Below are positions 23,541 through 33,930 of a stretch of DNA of 64,000 nucleotides, in pieces. The stretch covers positions 4,393,501-4,457,500 of the forward strand of contig CP126194.1 of the NCBI GenBank assembly GCA_030272155.1. The letters run 5' to 3'. Both the position numbers and the translations under genes were made by a program. Under the pieces are notes generated by a model. It did not search any database. It worked only from the letters and a program-made list of their open reading frames with translations, and was not told the origin of the DNA. The stretch's first letter is position 1. Every line of letters begins with the position of its first letter. This DNA comes from Tetradesmus obliquus. Lineage: Eukaryota > Chlorophyta > Chlorophyceae > Sphaeropleales > Scenedesmaceae.

Positions 23541-26500
23541 ATGCAACGTCTCCTGGTTACTGGCCGCAAGTCCAGGCAGGCAAATGTATGTTTTGGCAAG
23601 GAGCTGCATAGCGCTTTTGTTTGCTATAGATACTTACAGATGATCTCGCGTGCTGCAGGCCCACCTGCTGCAGATCGTGCGCTCATATGCCTCCAAAGAT
23701 GTGCGCTTTGGCATAGAGTGCCGCGAAGCAGTGCTGGCGGGCGTCAACAAGCTTGCAGATGCAGTTCAGGTCACGCTTGGTCCCAAGGTACGTTTGATGC
23801 GCTTGCAAGCCGTCAGGCCCAGCATCTGTGCTGCCTGCTGTGCTGAAGCTGTGCTGCTGTGGTGTGCAGGGCAGGAACGTCATGATCGAGCAGGCTTACG
23901 GCGGGCCTAAGATCACAAAGGATGGCGTGACTGTTGCAAGGGCAATTGAGCTCAAGGACAGGTTCGAGAACATGGGAGCAAGCTTGGTGAAGCAAGTGGC
24001 GTCAGCTACAAACGACGTGGCTGGTGACGGTGCGTGGTTTGCACACCCAACCACCATGCGGCAGCAGCAGCAGGACGCATGGGCGCATGGCATGCATGCA
24101 GTGCATGGTTGCTGTGTGATGCTGTGGATGTAGTGTTTGTTGTGGCTCGCCAGGAACAGCAGCAAGCAGTGGCCATGCAGCAGAGGTGCAAGCATATGCA
24201 GCAAGCGGCCACAGTGGGTGTGGTACCACGCGTGTGCAGCAAGTGTGATTGGGCCAGCTCTTGCGCGAAGCGTATGAGGGACGGCCACAGCAATGCTTGT
24301 CAAGTTGCATTGCCCTCCGCACGCACCACAGCAGCAGAATACGCCACATCTATATGCCGTGCAAGAGAGCAGCAGTGTTGAGACCAAACAACCAGCATTA
24401 TCTGCTGCTGCTGCTGCTGCCGCTGCTGCTGCCGCCAGGCACCACCACCGCCACCGTGCTGGCTCGTGCCATCCTGAACGAGGGCTGCAAGAGCGTGGCT
24501 GCCGGCATGAACCCCATGGACCTGCGCAGGGGCATCAACCTGGCTGTGGACAACGTGCTGCAGGTGGGGCGCGCTGCGCGGCTGCTGCGCTGAAGAGTAT
24601 GCGTCTCTTTCAGTTGTTTTGGGATGCAGCTGTGCACATCCAGGCCCAGGTGCTTGTCCAGCAGCAGCTCAGCAGTTGTGCCAATGGCCCTGCATTTGCT
24701 GCAGGTGGGGCATGCAGTGCTGCGTGTTGTGCTTGCAGGCTTGTACAGCCAACAAGCCTGCAAGCCTGCGGTGCCTCCAGGCAGGCTTGTGGAGCTTGCA
24801 GGCTTGCGGTGCCCCTACTGGTGCCTGCAGCAGTGCAAGCCGTCACAGCGGCAGGTGCAGTGTTTTTTAGTCGCGTGTGGAGTGCAGCAGTGGTGTGTGG
24901 AGTGCAGCAGTGCTGGCTTGGCAGGGCAGGTGGTGGCAGGGCAGCTGGTGAGGATTGTTGGGTACAGCTCCGGGTGCAGGGATGTGTGAGTGTATGCACA
25001 GGCAGCTGCAGAGTGCTGCTGGTGTGGCAGCAGGCGTGCTGATGCCCTCCAGGTGCCGTGGACCCGGGGCGACATGCTGCTGCAGCAGAAAACGCAGTGG
25101 AAATGCAGGCTTGCAGCACATCATGCGAAGCGTTGCAATGGCAGCAGCCGTGTCAGCAGCAGCAGCGGCAGCGGCAGCAGCACTAGCCGTAGTCTGCGTG
25201 AAAGGCAGTGTGCACTGCAATTGGCGCAACACCTGCTTGCATGTGCCCTCAATGCAAACGCCTGCTGGCTGTGGTGCACGCACTGCGCAGGTGCTCAAGC
25301 GCCGCGCCAAGATCATCTATACCACGGAGGAGATCGCAGCAGCTGGCTGCATCTGCCCTTACTGCTAACATATTTGGTTTTATCATCTGCACTGCCGCTG
25401 CATTTGCCCATCTGCTAACATTGGGTTACGTGGTGTTTGCGCCCCGCAGGTGCTGAAGAGCCGCGCCAAGATGATCAGCACCACTGAGGAGATCGCGCAG
25501 GTGGGCACCATCAGTGCCAACGGCGAGCGCGAAATCGGCGAGCTCATTGCGCGCGCCATGGAGAAGGTCGGCAAGGAGGGCGTCATCACAGTGCAGGTGC
25601 GTTGTGTAGTGCAGTAGTGGGGCAGCAGCGGCAGCAGCAGCAGTGCGGCTGTATGTTGAGGTCGGCAAGGAGGGCGTCATCACCGTGCAGGTGCGGATCT
25701 GTGGTGTGGTGAGGCGTTGATGGTGATGGCGTAGTGTATTGGTGCTATTCCTAGTGGTATTCCTAGTACGGTATCTCCTTATACCTCCAGCGGCATGGAG
25801 AAGGTCGGCAAGGAGGGAGTCATCACAGTGCAGGTGCGGGGTTGCGGGCTAAGAGGCAGCAGCGACAGCAGCAGCAGCAGCAGCAGTAGTGCTGTTGTAA
25901 GGGTCAAAGGTCGGCCAGGAGGAATTCATCACCCTCAGGTGCGGCGTTGCTGGCGGCGGTGGCGGTAAACACTGCGAAGCAGCAGCGACAACGCAGCTGT
26001 GGGTAGAGCATCCTTGCTCCACGAGTACGTGACCATTCTGCTGAACAAGCACTGGATGAACAGTCGGGCCTGCTGCTGCCGTCCTGTGTGCTGTGCTGAA
26101 CACTTGCATCTTTGCAGGATGGCAAGACGCTGGAGAACGAGCTGGACGTGGTGGAGGGCATGAAGTTTGACCGCGGCTACATCAGCCCCTACTTTGTCAC
26201 GGAGCAGAAGACGATGAAGACGGAGTACGAGAACGCGCTGGTGCTCATCGTGGAGAAGAAGATCTCCGGGTGAGGCTGCGGGGTGTGCAGGGTGTGTGCG
26301 GTGTATGACGCACAGCTGGTTGCTCTTGTGAAAAGGATGAAGATTTAAGAGTAAGAGGAAGGGCTGTTTGTGATAACTGCATTGGATTCGTGAGGCCTGT
26401 ATCTGGCTGTGCGTGCTTGGCATGCGTGCGCGCATGGGAAGGGGCTACCAATTGCTTAGCTGCTGGATTGGCATGCAGACCTGGCCTCACTGTGCTGCTG

Positions 26501-26984
26501 CTGCACCACTGTCTGCTTTTATGCGCTGCTCATCTTGCTGCTGCGCCATGCTGCTTTTCGTTGCTGCTGGCCAGGCTGGCGTCCATCCTGCCAGTGCTGG
26601 AGAAGGTGGTGCAGGCGCAGCGGCCGCTGGTCATCATCGCAGAGGATGTGGAGAGCGAGGTGCGTAGCGCCGCTGCTGCTGCTGCTGCTGGTGCTGGCTG
26701 GCTGTTTTACACGACTGTCATGCCTGCTTGCATGCCTGCCTGTTACTTGCCTGACTGCTTGGTTGCTTGCCTGCTGCTGCTGGACGTGCATGAATCGTGA
26801 GCCGACTACATCTAAATTGTTGACCAATTGCGCCCTTGCTGCTACCTGTTGCTGCCTTCAGGCGCTGGCCACTTTGATTGTGAACAAGCTGCGTGCTGGC
26901 GTAAAGGTGGTGGCCGTCAAGGCGCCAGGCTTTGGCGAGAACCGCAAGGCACACCTGCAGGACATGGCAGTGCTCACAGGTGGG

Positions 26985-27018
<34 letters not shown>

Positions 27019-28945
27019 GCAACAGAGTGGCCCGGCATGGTCTTGCAGGCAGCCGGATGTGTGCGCTATGGCTCAGGACAGGATGCTGTTGTTGATCTGT
27101 CTGCTGCTGCTGTTGTCGCCAGCAGGCACCTGCATACTACTCTCACGCGCGCAATGACTGGCGGTGCAGCAGAAGTAACAACACTTGTAACATGTTTTGT
27201 AACGCATCACTGCTGCAGGCGGCGAGGTGATCAGCGAGGAGCTGGGCCACAAGCTGGAGAAGGTTGAGCTGACGCAGCTGGGCAGCGTGAAGAAGGTCAC
27301 CGTGACCAAGGATGACACCATCATGCTGCACGGGGCAGGTGAGGCAGCAGCAGCAGCAGGCTGTCTGGATGCCGCGGGCTAGTACATGAGCTTGAGCGTC
27401 AGCTCGAGCATACGGCAGCAGTTGCCATCTTCAGTGTTTTCTATGCCAGCTTCCTGAGACCATGGGCAGGCAGGTTTCACGATCCGCGCTGCGGCAACCT
27501 TTGATGCATCGCTGCTGCTGCTGCTGCCGCTGCTGCTGCTGCTGCTGCCAGGCGACAAGAAGGACCTGGAGGCGCGCTGCGAGCAGATCCGCCAGGCCAT
27601 GGAGGCCACCACCAGCGACTACGACAGGGAGAAGCTGCAGGAGCGCCTCGCCAAGCTGTCAGGTGGGGTGCAGTGTGGCTGACTTGCAGCAGATGTTTAG
27701 CGATGGAGTTGTCATCGGCACAGCCGTGCTTCCAGCAGCTTGCACCCAGCATATGTAGTGGCTGCAGACCGTCCATCTGTCTGCCCGCTTGGCTTGCTTC
27801 AGGATAAGCCCTTCTCCTGCACCTGTGGCTTGCTTACTCGCCCACCTGCCTACTGCCCTCCCCACAACCCCCACACAGTCGGTGTGGCTGTGGTCTTCTT
27901 CTGCTGATGCCTGCCTCCTGCGCCTGCCGCATGCTTCACTCACCCATTCCCTGCTGCTGTTGCCCTCTGTCAAACCCCACACAGGCGGTGTGGCTGTGAT
28001 CTGCTTCTGCTGTTGCCTGCCGTTCTACTCCTTCCGCACGCTGACTCACCTATTTCCTGCTGCTGCTGCCCCCACACACCCCCACGTAGGCGGTGTGGCT
28101 GTGATCAAGATCGGTGGTGCCAGTGAGGTGGAGGTGGGCGAGAAGAAGGACCGCGTGGAGGATGCCCTCAACGCCACCAAGGCAGCAGTGGAGGAGGGCA
28201 TCGTGCCTGGCGGCGGCGCTGCGCTGCTGCATGCGGCTAAGGAGCTGAAGGCGGTTAAGGAGGGCCTGGAGAACTTTGACCAGCAGATCGGCGTGCAGAT
28301 CATTGCAAACGCACTCAAGGTGGGTGCAGTGGAGCTTTCTGGGGTGGATGAGAAGACACAGTGTTTTTGTTGGGTTGAGCATCGGAGGCTTGAACTTCAA
28401 GAGTTTGAGGGTTACAGCTGCTGGCAGGGCAGGGGTGTGGATTGTGTCGTGGGTGGGTTGGTCGATGCCCTAAGCAGCTCCGATGGCCGCTGCTGGCGTT
28501 GCAGCGCAGCAGCAGCCAGCTGATGCCTGCCTGCCTGCAAGCACGCCTACTGTGCTCAACTCTGTATGCGGCCTCAACTTGCTTCACTGCTGCCTTCTTC
28601 AGCTCCTCGCGCTCCTCAACACTGTTTCTTTGATTTTTGTTCACACCTGGTCTCCTTCCACAGGTGCCCATGAAGACCATCGCCAGCAACGCGGGCGTGG
28701 AGGGCGCCGTCATCATCGGCAAGGTTGACGAGCAGGCAGACCCCAACATGGGCTACGACGCAGCCACAGACCAGTACACAGACATGGTCAAGGCAGGCAT
28801 CATCGACCCCCTCAAGGTGGTGCGCACCGCGCTCGTGGATGCGGCAAGCGTGAGCAGCCTCATCACGACGAGTGAGTGCGTGATTGTGGAGGCGCCGGAG
28901 GAGAAGAAGGCAGCGCCAGCCATGCCAGACATGGGCATGTACTAA
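23541..28945 (+). CDS. CPN60: Mitochondrial chaperonin 60 (HSP60)
   Basis: Twelve exons: 23541..23585, 23659..23787, 23870..24029, 24439..24563, 25450..25596, 26118..26269, 26575..26659, 26862..26979, 27219..27338, 27552..27662, 28090..28319, 28664..28945, in frame throughout, 567 residues, the usual size. The basic N-terminus ([15 protein letters not shown] ... [12 protein letters not shown]) is a typical mitochondrial presequence and cleavage region. Group I chaperonin motifs follow: [90 protein letters not shown], and [13 protein letters not shown]. It should form a ring that folds imported proteins with CPN10 in the mitochondrial matrix. The C-terminus is MPDMGMY rather than a long GGM repeat. 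A possible heat-shock element lies upstream. Several introns contain partial copies of neighbouring exon ends (see separate entries). Confidence 0.96.
24730..24922 (+). repeat. Short irregular repeats in CPN60 intron 4
   Basis: Variants of GCTTGCAGGCTTG and GGTGCC recur between 24735 and 24830. A 20-base unit of the form GTGTGGAGTGCAGCAGTG is repeated near 24876-24922. Confidence 0.5.
25287..25371 (+). pseudogene. Relic copy of CPN60 exon 5 start inside intron 4
   Basis: After a GCGCAG acceptor, bases from 25291 read [19 protein letters not shown], clearly a diverged copy of the start of exon 5 at 25450 ([19 protein letters not shown]). The downstream 70 bases are also duplicated (a CTGCATCTGCCC-like then CTGCATTTGCCC-like segment), so exon start and flanking intron were duplicated together. 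The copy lacks the rest of the exon and a proper donor. Confidence 0.85.
25658..25944 (+). repeat. Three partial copies of CPN60 exon 5 end with donor, in intron 5
   Basis: The exon 5 end coding [11 protein letters not shown] followed by its GTGCG donor recurs around 25658-25696, 25794-25840 and, more diverged, 25906-25945. The true donor is at 25597. Each copy is a potential decoy 5' splice site. Confidence 0.85.
26987..27018 (+). repeat. (CAG)10 just inside CPN60 intron 8
   Basis: A CAG run starts about eight bases after the donor at 26980. Confidence 0.9.
27874..28095 (+). repeat. Triplicated 3' splice site of CPN60 exon 11
   Basis: The acceptor and first codons of exon 11 (CAG/TAG then GGCGGTGTGGCTGTG-like sequence) occur three times: acceptors after 27878, 27984 and 28089. 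The third is used in the model. The second lies 105 bases upstream, in the same phase, with no stop between. Confidence 0.85.
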
Positions 28946-29255
28946 GCAGTAAGGCGTTGGGACTAGGCCTAGTACGGCATTGCTGGGGTTGTGGTGGAGG
29001 CCTTTCAGGCGCCTGAGGAGAAGAAGGCAGCACCGGCCATGCCAGACATGGGCATGTACTAAGCCAATGCTTTGGTACTAAGCGAATGCTTTGGTACTAA
29101 GCCAATGCTTTGGTACTACGCCAATGCTTTGATGCTGAGCTAGTAAGGCATTGCTGGGGTGGGGGCACAGTTGGGTTGCTGGAGTGGTTGAGGAGGCGCC
29201 AATTGGAGAAGAAGGCCGCACCAGCTATGCCTGACATGGGCATTTACTAAGCTGG
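28946..29255 (+). repeat. Two extra copies of the CPN60 C-terminal coding tail in the 3' flank
   Basis: The tail coding [16 protein letters not shown] and stop (28888-28945) is repeated at about 29006-29062, perfectly at protein level and preceded by TTTCAG, and again at about 29195-29250 ending MPDMGIY. A flanking GTAAGGC(G/A)TTG segment is repeated with each copy. Confidence 0.88.
29058..29133 (+). repeat. 19-bp tandem repeat, four copies
   Basis: Unit ACTAAGCCAATGCTTTGGT is repeated four times with single-base changes, starting at the stop codon of the second CPN60 tail copy. Confidence 0.85.
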
Positions 29256-30585
29256 CGCTAAGGTGGTCTATAGGCAGCGGTATGTTGTTGTGCAGCGGTA
29301 GATGCAGTTGCTGAGATATGCACTGCATGCACTTGGTGTGAGGTCTGCTGCTGCGTAGCGCTGTGACTCTTTCTGACAATCAGCAGCAGCAGCTGGCAGC
29401 TGATGATGAGGTCAGCTGCAGCTGGCAGCTGACGTCGTGTGCTTGACAGCACGATTTATGGCATGCAAGGGCTAGGTAGTCCGCAGCTGGGGAGGAGCTG
29501 CTGTCGCGTGGTGGAGTCTTCAGTGGCATGTGCCTGCGCAGGCTCCCTGGTGATGCATGCATGCTGGTAGTTTCAAAGCTGGCGGTTGCGCTGCCTGTGT
29601 GGCTTGTTGTGCAAGGGTTGGAGCAGCGTTGCTGTGTTGTGGCCAGACCAGGCACAGCTGTGTGGGCTGTTACTGTGCTCTGGCATCCGCAGTTGTCATG
29701 TTGGTGGCAATGTTGACACGTCTTGGTGCCCTGCTCCGTGGCATGTGCATGTTGCAGGCTGACTTCAGGTGCTGCAGCCTGCCTGCTTGTCGAGGCGTGC
29801 TGTGCATGTTGTGCGTGTGTTGGTCTCATGAGTGTGAGCGCTTTTCTGTTATGTCTGCTGCTGCAGTCTCATTGCTTCTCACGCGCGCTGCGGCGTTGAT
29901 TGGAGCCAATCAATAGCAGCAACAGCAGATTGTCTAAGGGTGCAGGATGAAACGGTGTGACTTTCCAGAGGGATGCGTGTGATGTGGCGCAGTTGCTGAG
30001 CACGTGCAGTGACTGGCCAAAGGCTGTGCATGCATACCAGCAGTTGCGTGCTATGGCAAGACCATTTCCCTGCACACTGGCAGTCTGGGCCTGCACTTGA
30101 TCACATGATGTGTCCCCGTTCGCATCTGGCGGCATTCTGTCGTGGCATGTAAACGCATGTACATACACTTTTTCTGATGTGGACATTATGTCGCCTGCTG
30201 GCTGCCTGCTGCAACAGCTGTCCAGGGTTAGCAGACTGCTTACAATGTGAAGGGGAGTGGCTTCACAGCCGTTACCAATGGTCAAACATCGTGGAGATTG
30301 CGTAGGGTATGAATGATCAGCATCAACAGTGTTCAGGCACGGGTCTCAGCACCATAACCAGTCACGTGCCCTGATGTGGCAGGGAGGTTCAGGCAACCGA
30401 CAGTTTCTCCACCAGCAGAAACAGCACACATCCGAAGGGTTGTCGAAGTACACCTATTGACGTAATTTAACCTTTTAAGTTGGGCTTGCTGTGATACATT
30501 TGCGGCGCGGGCATCGCATGCCACCACAGTGCTTCCCACAGGCGCATTGAACAAGGAAGGTCTGTCGTAGAAACACTTGCCACAG
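29256..30585. other. Intergenic region upstream of EXECUTER-like copy A
   Basis: No gene recognised. From about 30100 onward it is similar to 34115-34595 upstream of copy B (shared GGCATTCTGTCG, CTGTCCAGGGTT and AGGTCTGTCGT segments), so the tandem duplication included the 5' flank. Confidence 0.6.
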
Positions 30586-32425
30586 ATGCAATCAGCAGCT
30601 ACGCACTCGCTGGGGCGACGGCGTGTGCTGGGTAGTAGCAGTTGCAGCAGCAGCAGCAGTAGCAGTAGAAGCAGCAGTAGCAGCAACAGCCGGACACGTA
30701 CCGTCCCACGGACACACGCCAACTGGGGCGAAGCATACACGTTGTTTGCAGCTAGTGATAGGCTCAACGATGCAGCTCGTCGTTTGCGGATCAGGGCAAA
30801 GCAGCTGGAGCGCAAAGGGGCCTCAGGTGTCAACCAGGATGCATCACTGGCAGTGCAGCGGCTGCAGCTGGAGTCTCAGGATGCACTTGCAGCAGCACTG
30901 AAGCAGATGCAGGCAGCAACAGCGCAGGAGCAGTACGAGGAGGCGGCGCGTGTCAGGGATGAGTCCTTGGCATGGCTTGAGGGCTGGCACAAGCCTGTTG
31001 CTGCAGGGTCGTCACGAGTGAGCAGCCTGCTGCATGTCAGCAGGCAGCACAGCAGATGGATCGGCAGGTGAGCAGTTGGACAGATGACTGTTGAGGGCTT
31101 GAAGCAGAGCACTGTCAGCAGTGTCGGCAGTGTCAGCAGTGTCAGCGGTGTCAGCAGTGTCAGCGGTGTCAGCAGTGTCAGCAGTGCCAGCAGTGCTCAA
31201 GTGTGTTGGTGTTGACAAGCAGCAACTGTGCGGCCACATGAAGCCTTGCAGCAACCTACAACCGAATGAAGGACACCTGTCTTGTTCTGCTGCTGCTTCT
31301 GCAGGTGGTTCACACCAGCTGACTTCCTGCATCATGACATGGAGCGCAGCAACAGCAGCAGCAGCAGCAGCAGCCAGGAGCTGGACATGCAGCAGCTGCT
31401 GCAGGACCCTCGTTATGGCACTCCTCTGTTTGAAGCCTTCATTTCACCAGCCGACAGTATACAAGCAGATGCTGAGTCACCTCAAAGCAGTGTAGATGAG
31501 GACAGCATACGCAGCAGCAGCAGCTACACAAGCCAGACAGCTGCGCTGCAGAGCGTGCAGCGAGCAATGAACGAGTTGCTGCGCATAGTGCCGATCCGCC
31601 GGCCTGCTAGTGCCGACAGCAGCAGCAGCAGCAGCGTTCAGCAGCCAGCAGTGCGGGTCACTAACCAGCGCATCATGCTGCTGGTTGATGCAGCCAGCAA
31701 TGCACTGTGTGTGGCATCTGTTACTTCTGGCAGTGACAGTACGCTGCTGGTGTGGCGCATGCAGCTGGATGCATCCACGCCAGTGCAGCAGCCAGGGATC
31801 AACAGCTGGCCTGGACGGCCTGCTGAGTCTGGCAACGGTGCTTTCAGAACAACATTCACACTGGACTGGTAGGTGGCACATTTGTAACGGCACAGGCAGC
31901 TTCACCTCTCCAACATGCAGTTGTTTGGAATTGTTTTGCCCTGCTCAAGCAGTAGCAAGGGTGCGCGCTGCACCCTTGCTGCTCAAGCTGAGGACGGGAT
32001 CGGCTCAAATGTCAACTAGACGCTGCTCTCCTACGAATCTGGCAACTGACAAGCGCATCACGTAGTGCAATTTGACAAGTGACGCCTGCAACGTCAACCC
32101 TCTGTGTGTGTATCTTACCCTTGTTATCCCTGTTATGTCTGTCATGCCTGCAGGCATGAGCTAGATCTGCTGTGGGGTCAATCCTTGCTGTGTCATGACA
32201 AAAGTAACTGCTGCTGTGGCTGTTCTGCCTGCAGGAATGAGCTGGACCTGCTGCGGGGCCCCTCCATTGCTGTGTTGTGGCAAACGGAACTGCTGTTGTG
32301 CATGTCACGCCTGCAGGCATGAGCTGGACCTGCTGCGCGGCCCAGGCAGCATCCAGCGCACAGGGCCCGCCAGCTTCACCTTCGTGAGGGAGCGCCTGCC
32401 TGAAGATGTACTGCTCAGCATGTGC

Positions 32426-32461
<36 letters not shown>

Positions 32462-32959
32462 GGCAGCAGCAGCAGCGGCCTTCAGCTGTATCGGGTTGAC
32501 TTGCAGTACATAAACCCAGCAGAGGCTGCAGCAGGCTCCAGCAGCGGTGCCGCTGGTTTAGAAAGCAGCAGCACAAGCAGCTGCGAGGACATGATTAGCC
32601 AGAGCTGGGCTAGCCGCATTGCAGCAGAGCTGCACCATCTGCTGAGTCAGCAGGCAGCAAACAGCAGCAGCAGCAGCAGCAGTCTTGTTAGCATTGACAC
32701 GCTGGCAACCCTGCTAACTGCTGCAGCTGACGGCACCGCGCCGCCAGACGGCTGTGTGAGTGAGCAGCAGCAGCTGGCTCGGCTGTTAGCTGTGGCACTG
32801 CCCGGCCAGCAGCTTGCAGCAGCAGCAGTAGCAGCAGGCCCAGAAGCAGCAGCGCAGCAGGAGGCAGAGGCTGTGAGCTACCAATTTGAGAAGCTGGAGC
32901 AGCAGACTGTGCCTGTCAGCTTTGGGGGCTGGGTGGTGAAGGCACGCTTGTGCTGCTGA
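30586..32959 (+). CDS. EXECUTER-like chloroplast protein, paralog A
   Basis: Exons 30586..31067, 31305..31868 and 32317..32959 join in phases 2 and 2 into 562 residues. The serine-rich N-terminus (after MQSAATHSLGRRR) resembles a chloroplast transit peptide. A UVR-like helical hairpin lies near residues 105-150 (AAALKQMQAATAQEQYEEA then RVRDESLAWLEGW). Next come LLHVSRQHSRWIGRWFTPADF and YGTPLFEAFI, which follow the order of EXECUTER proteins (GWW, HGRYVARSYNPRQL, GAPLFEIFL in plant EX1). Exon 3 gives SIQRTGPASFTFVRE and ends with a FEKLEQQTVPV block like the EX C-terminal region. EXECUTER proteins sit at thylakoid margins and relay singlet-oxygen stress to the nucleus. The final conserved EX block (DPLDGLY type) is not seen, so the protein may be shorter or divergent. 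Long S and Q runs interrupt it. The start is the first ATG; a Leu codon just upstream is in frame. Confidence 0.65.
31113..31193 (+). repeat. 9-bp minisatellite, nine copies
   Basis: TGTCAGCAG-type unit repeated nine times with a few single-base variants in intron 1 of EXECUTER-like copy A. It is absent from the matching intron of copy B. Confidence 0.9.
32150..32345 (+). repeat. Triplicated acceptor and start of EXECUTER-like exon 3
   Basis: The sequence CTGCAG then G(C/A)ATGAGCT(A/G)GA(T/C)CTGCTG occurs with exon-like starts at 32154, 32235 and 32317, spaced 81 and 82 bases apart. Only the third opens into the full exon; the first two share a frame that meets a stop at 32320-32322. Confidence 0.88.
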
Positions 32960-33265
32960 GCTGAGTTGGCTGTGTTGGCTGCTGCACCTGGGCCGCACAG
33001 TCACCCTGCACTAGTGCCGGTACTGGGCGGACTGTTTGGGAAGAAACCCAGTCCCCTTGGCAGGGTGCAGGCAGGGCCTACAAGGCCTGCACCAGGCAGT
33101 GGTACGGCACAGCGGCCTGCACACCTCACATAAGTATGTTTGCAGACCGCGCCGCTGGATTGCTCACATGCAAAACACAATTTCACTGTCAACATGTGGA
33201 CCTGTCGTGTTGCTTACGAACACTGTGCTAGGTGGTTGATAATGTGGCAACCTGTGTCATGGCGC

Positions 33266-33270
33266 TGTAA
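33266..33270 (+). other. Candidate TGTAA poly(A) signal, EXECUTER-like copy A
   Basis: TGTAA about 305 bases after the copy A stop; the nearest match downstream. Confidence 0.35.
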
Positions 33271-33877
33271 TGCTGTAGCGCTGTGACTGTGGTACCGCCC
33301 AAAACAGACACCTGGCGCTCTAGCTACCAAGCAGTTGTGCTGGCCTTTCGGGGGACCACTTCTTGCCATGTGAGTGCGCATTATGTTGCATGATGCTTAT
33401 GCTTGTAATGAATGCAATTCGGCAACTTTCTTTATATGTGCTGTTTTTATGGAATCCCGCATCAGCACCCTGAATGATTGCAAGATGTGCCACATGTGCC
33501 GAACCTGGAAGAGACAGAATATACCTGCGGCTTGAACCCACAGGTGACAGTCGCTCTCCAGCACCAGGTAGCGGCTTTCACGATCTTTATACGGTTATGT
33601 ACGTTTAGCTGGCTCACTGCACGGTCAGCGCTTGGCAGCAGATGAGTCGAACGCTTGAGGCCTAGTGGCGACGCCCTACCTTGGACACGCACAGCTTGCA
33701 TATCGTCGCCTCCAGGACAACTCTCTAGTTTTGAAAGGGTTACATCAACACTTATGGCCTGTTTATTGCTCACGCTTTGGTCACTGTGTCGCCGCGCCCG
33801 GAGTTTGCAGTAGGTGTGTTGTAGACGACTTGCAGGCACCGCTTCTCGACTGCTGTTTTCGAATGCTGTCCTTTCAG

Positions 33878-33930
33878 GCATGAGCTGGACCTGCTGCAGG
33901 GCCCAGGCAGCATCCAGCGCACAGGACTCG
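33878..33930 (+). pseudogene. Orphan fragment of EXECUTER-like exon 3
   Basis: After a TTTCAG acceptor, about 53 bases match the start of exon 3 (HELDLLQGPGSIQRTG), then similarity stops. It sits alone between the two paralogs, a relic of a further duplication or of unequal exchange. Confidence 0.85.

Noticed and set aside
27789..28523. Open frame of 244 codons with hydrophobic start in CPN60
   Set aside because: Its second half is exon 11; the first half is intron that happens to stay open because of the duplicated acceptors.
29380..29829. Minus-strand frame of about 150 codons, H/Q/S rich
   Set aside because: No motif, no splice-supported extension, and composition typical of random frames here.
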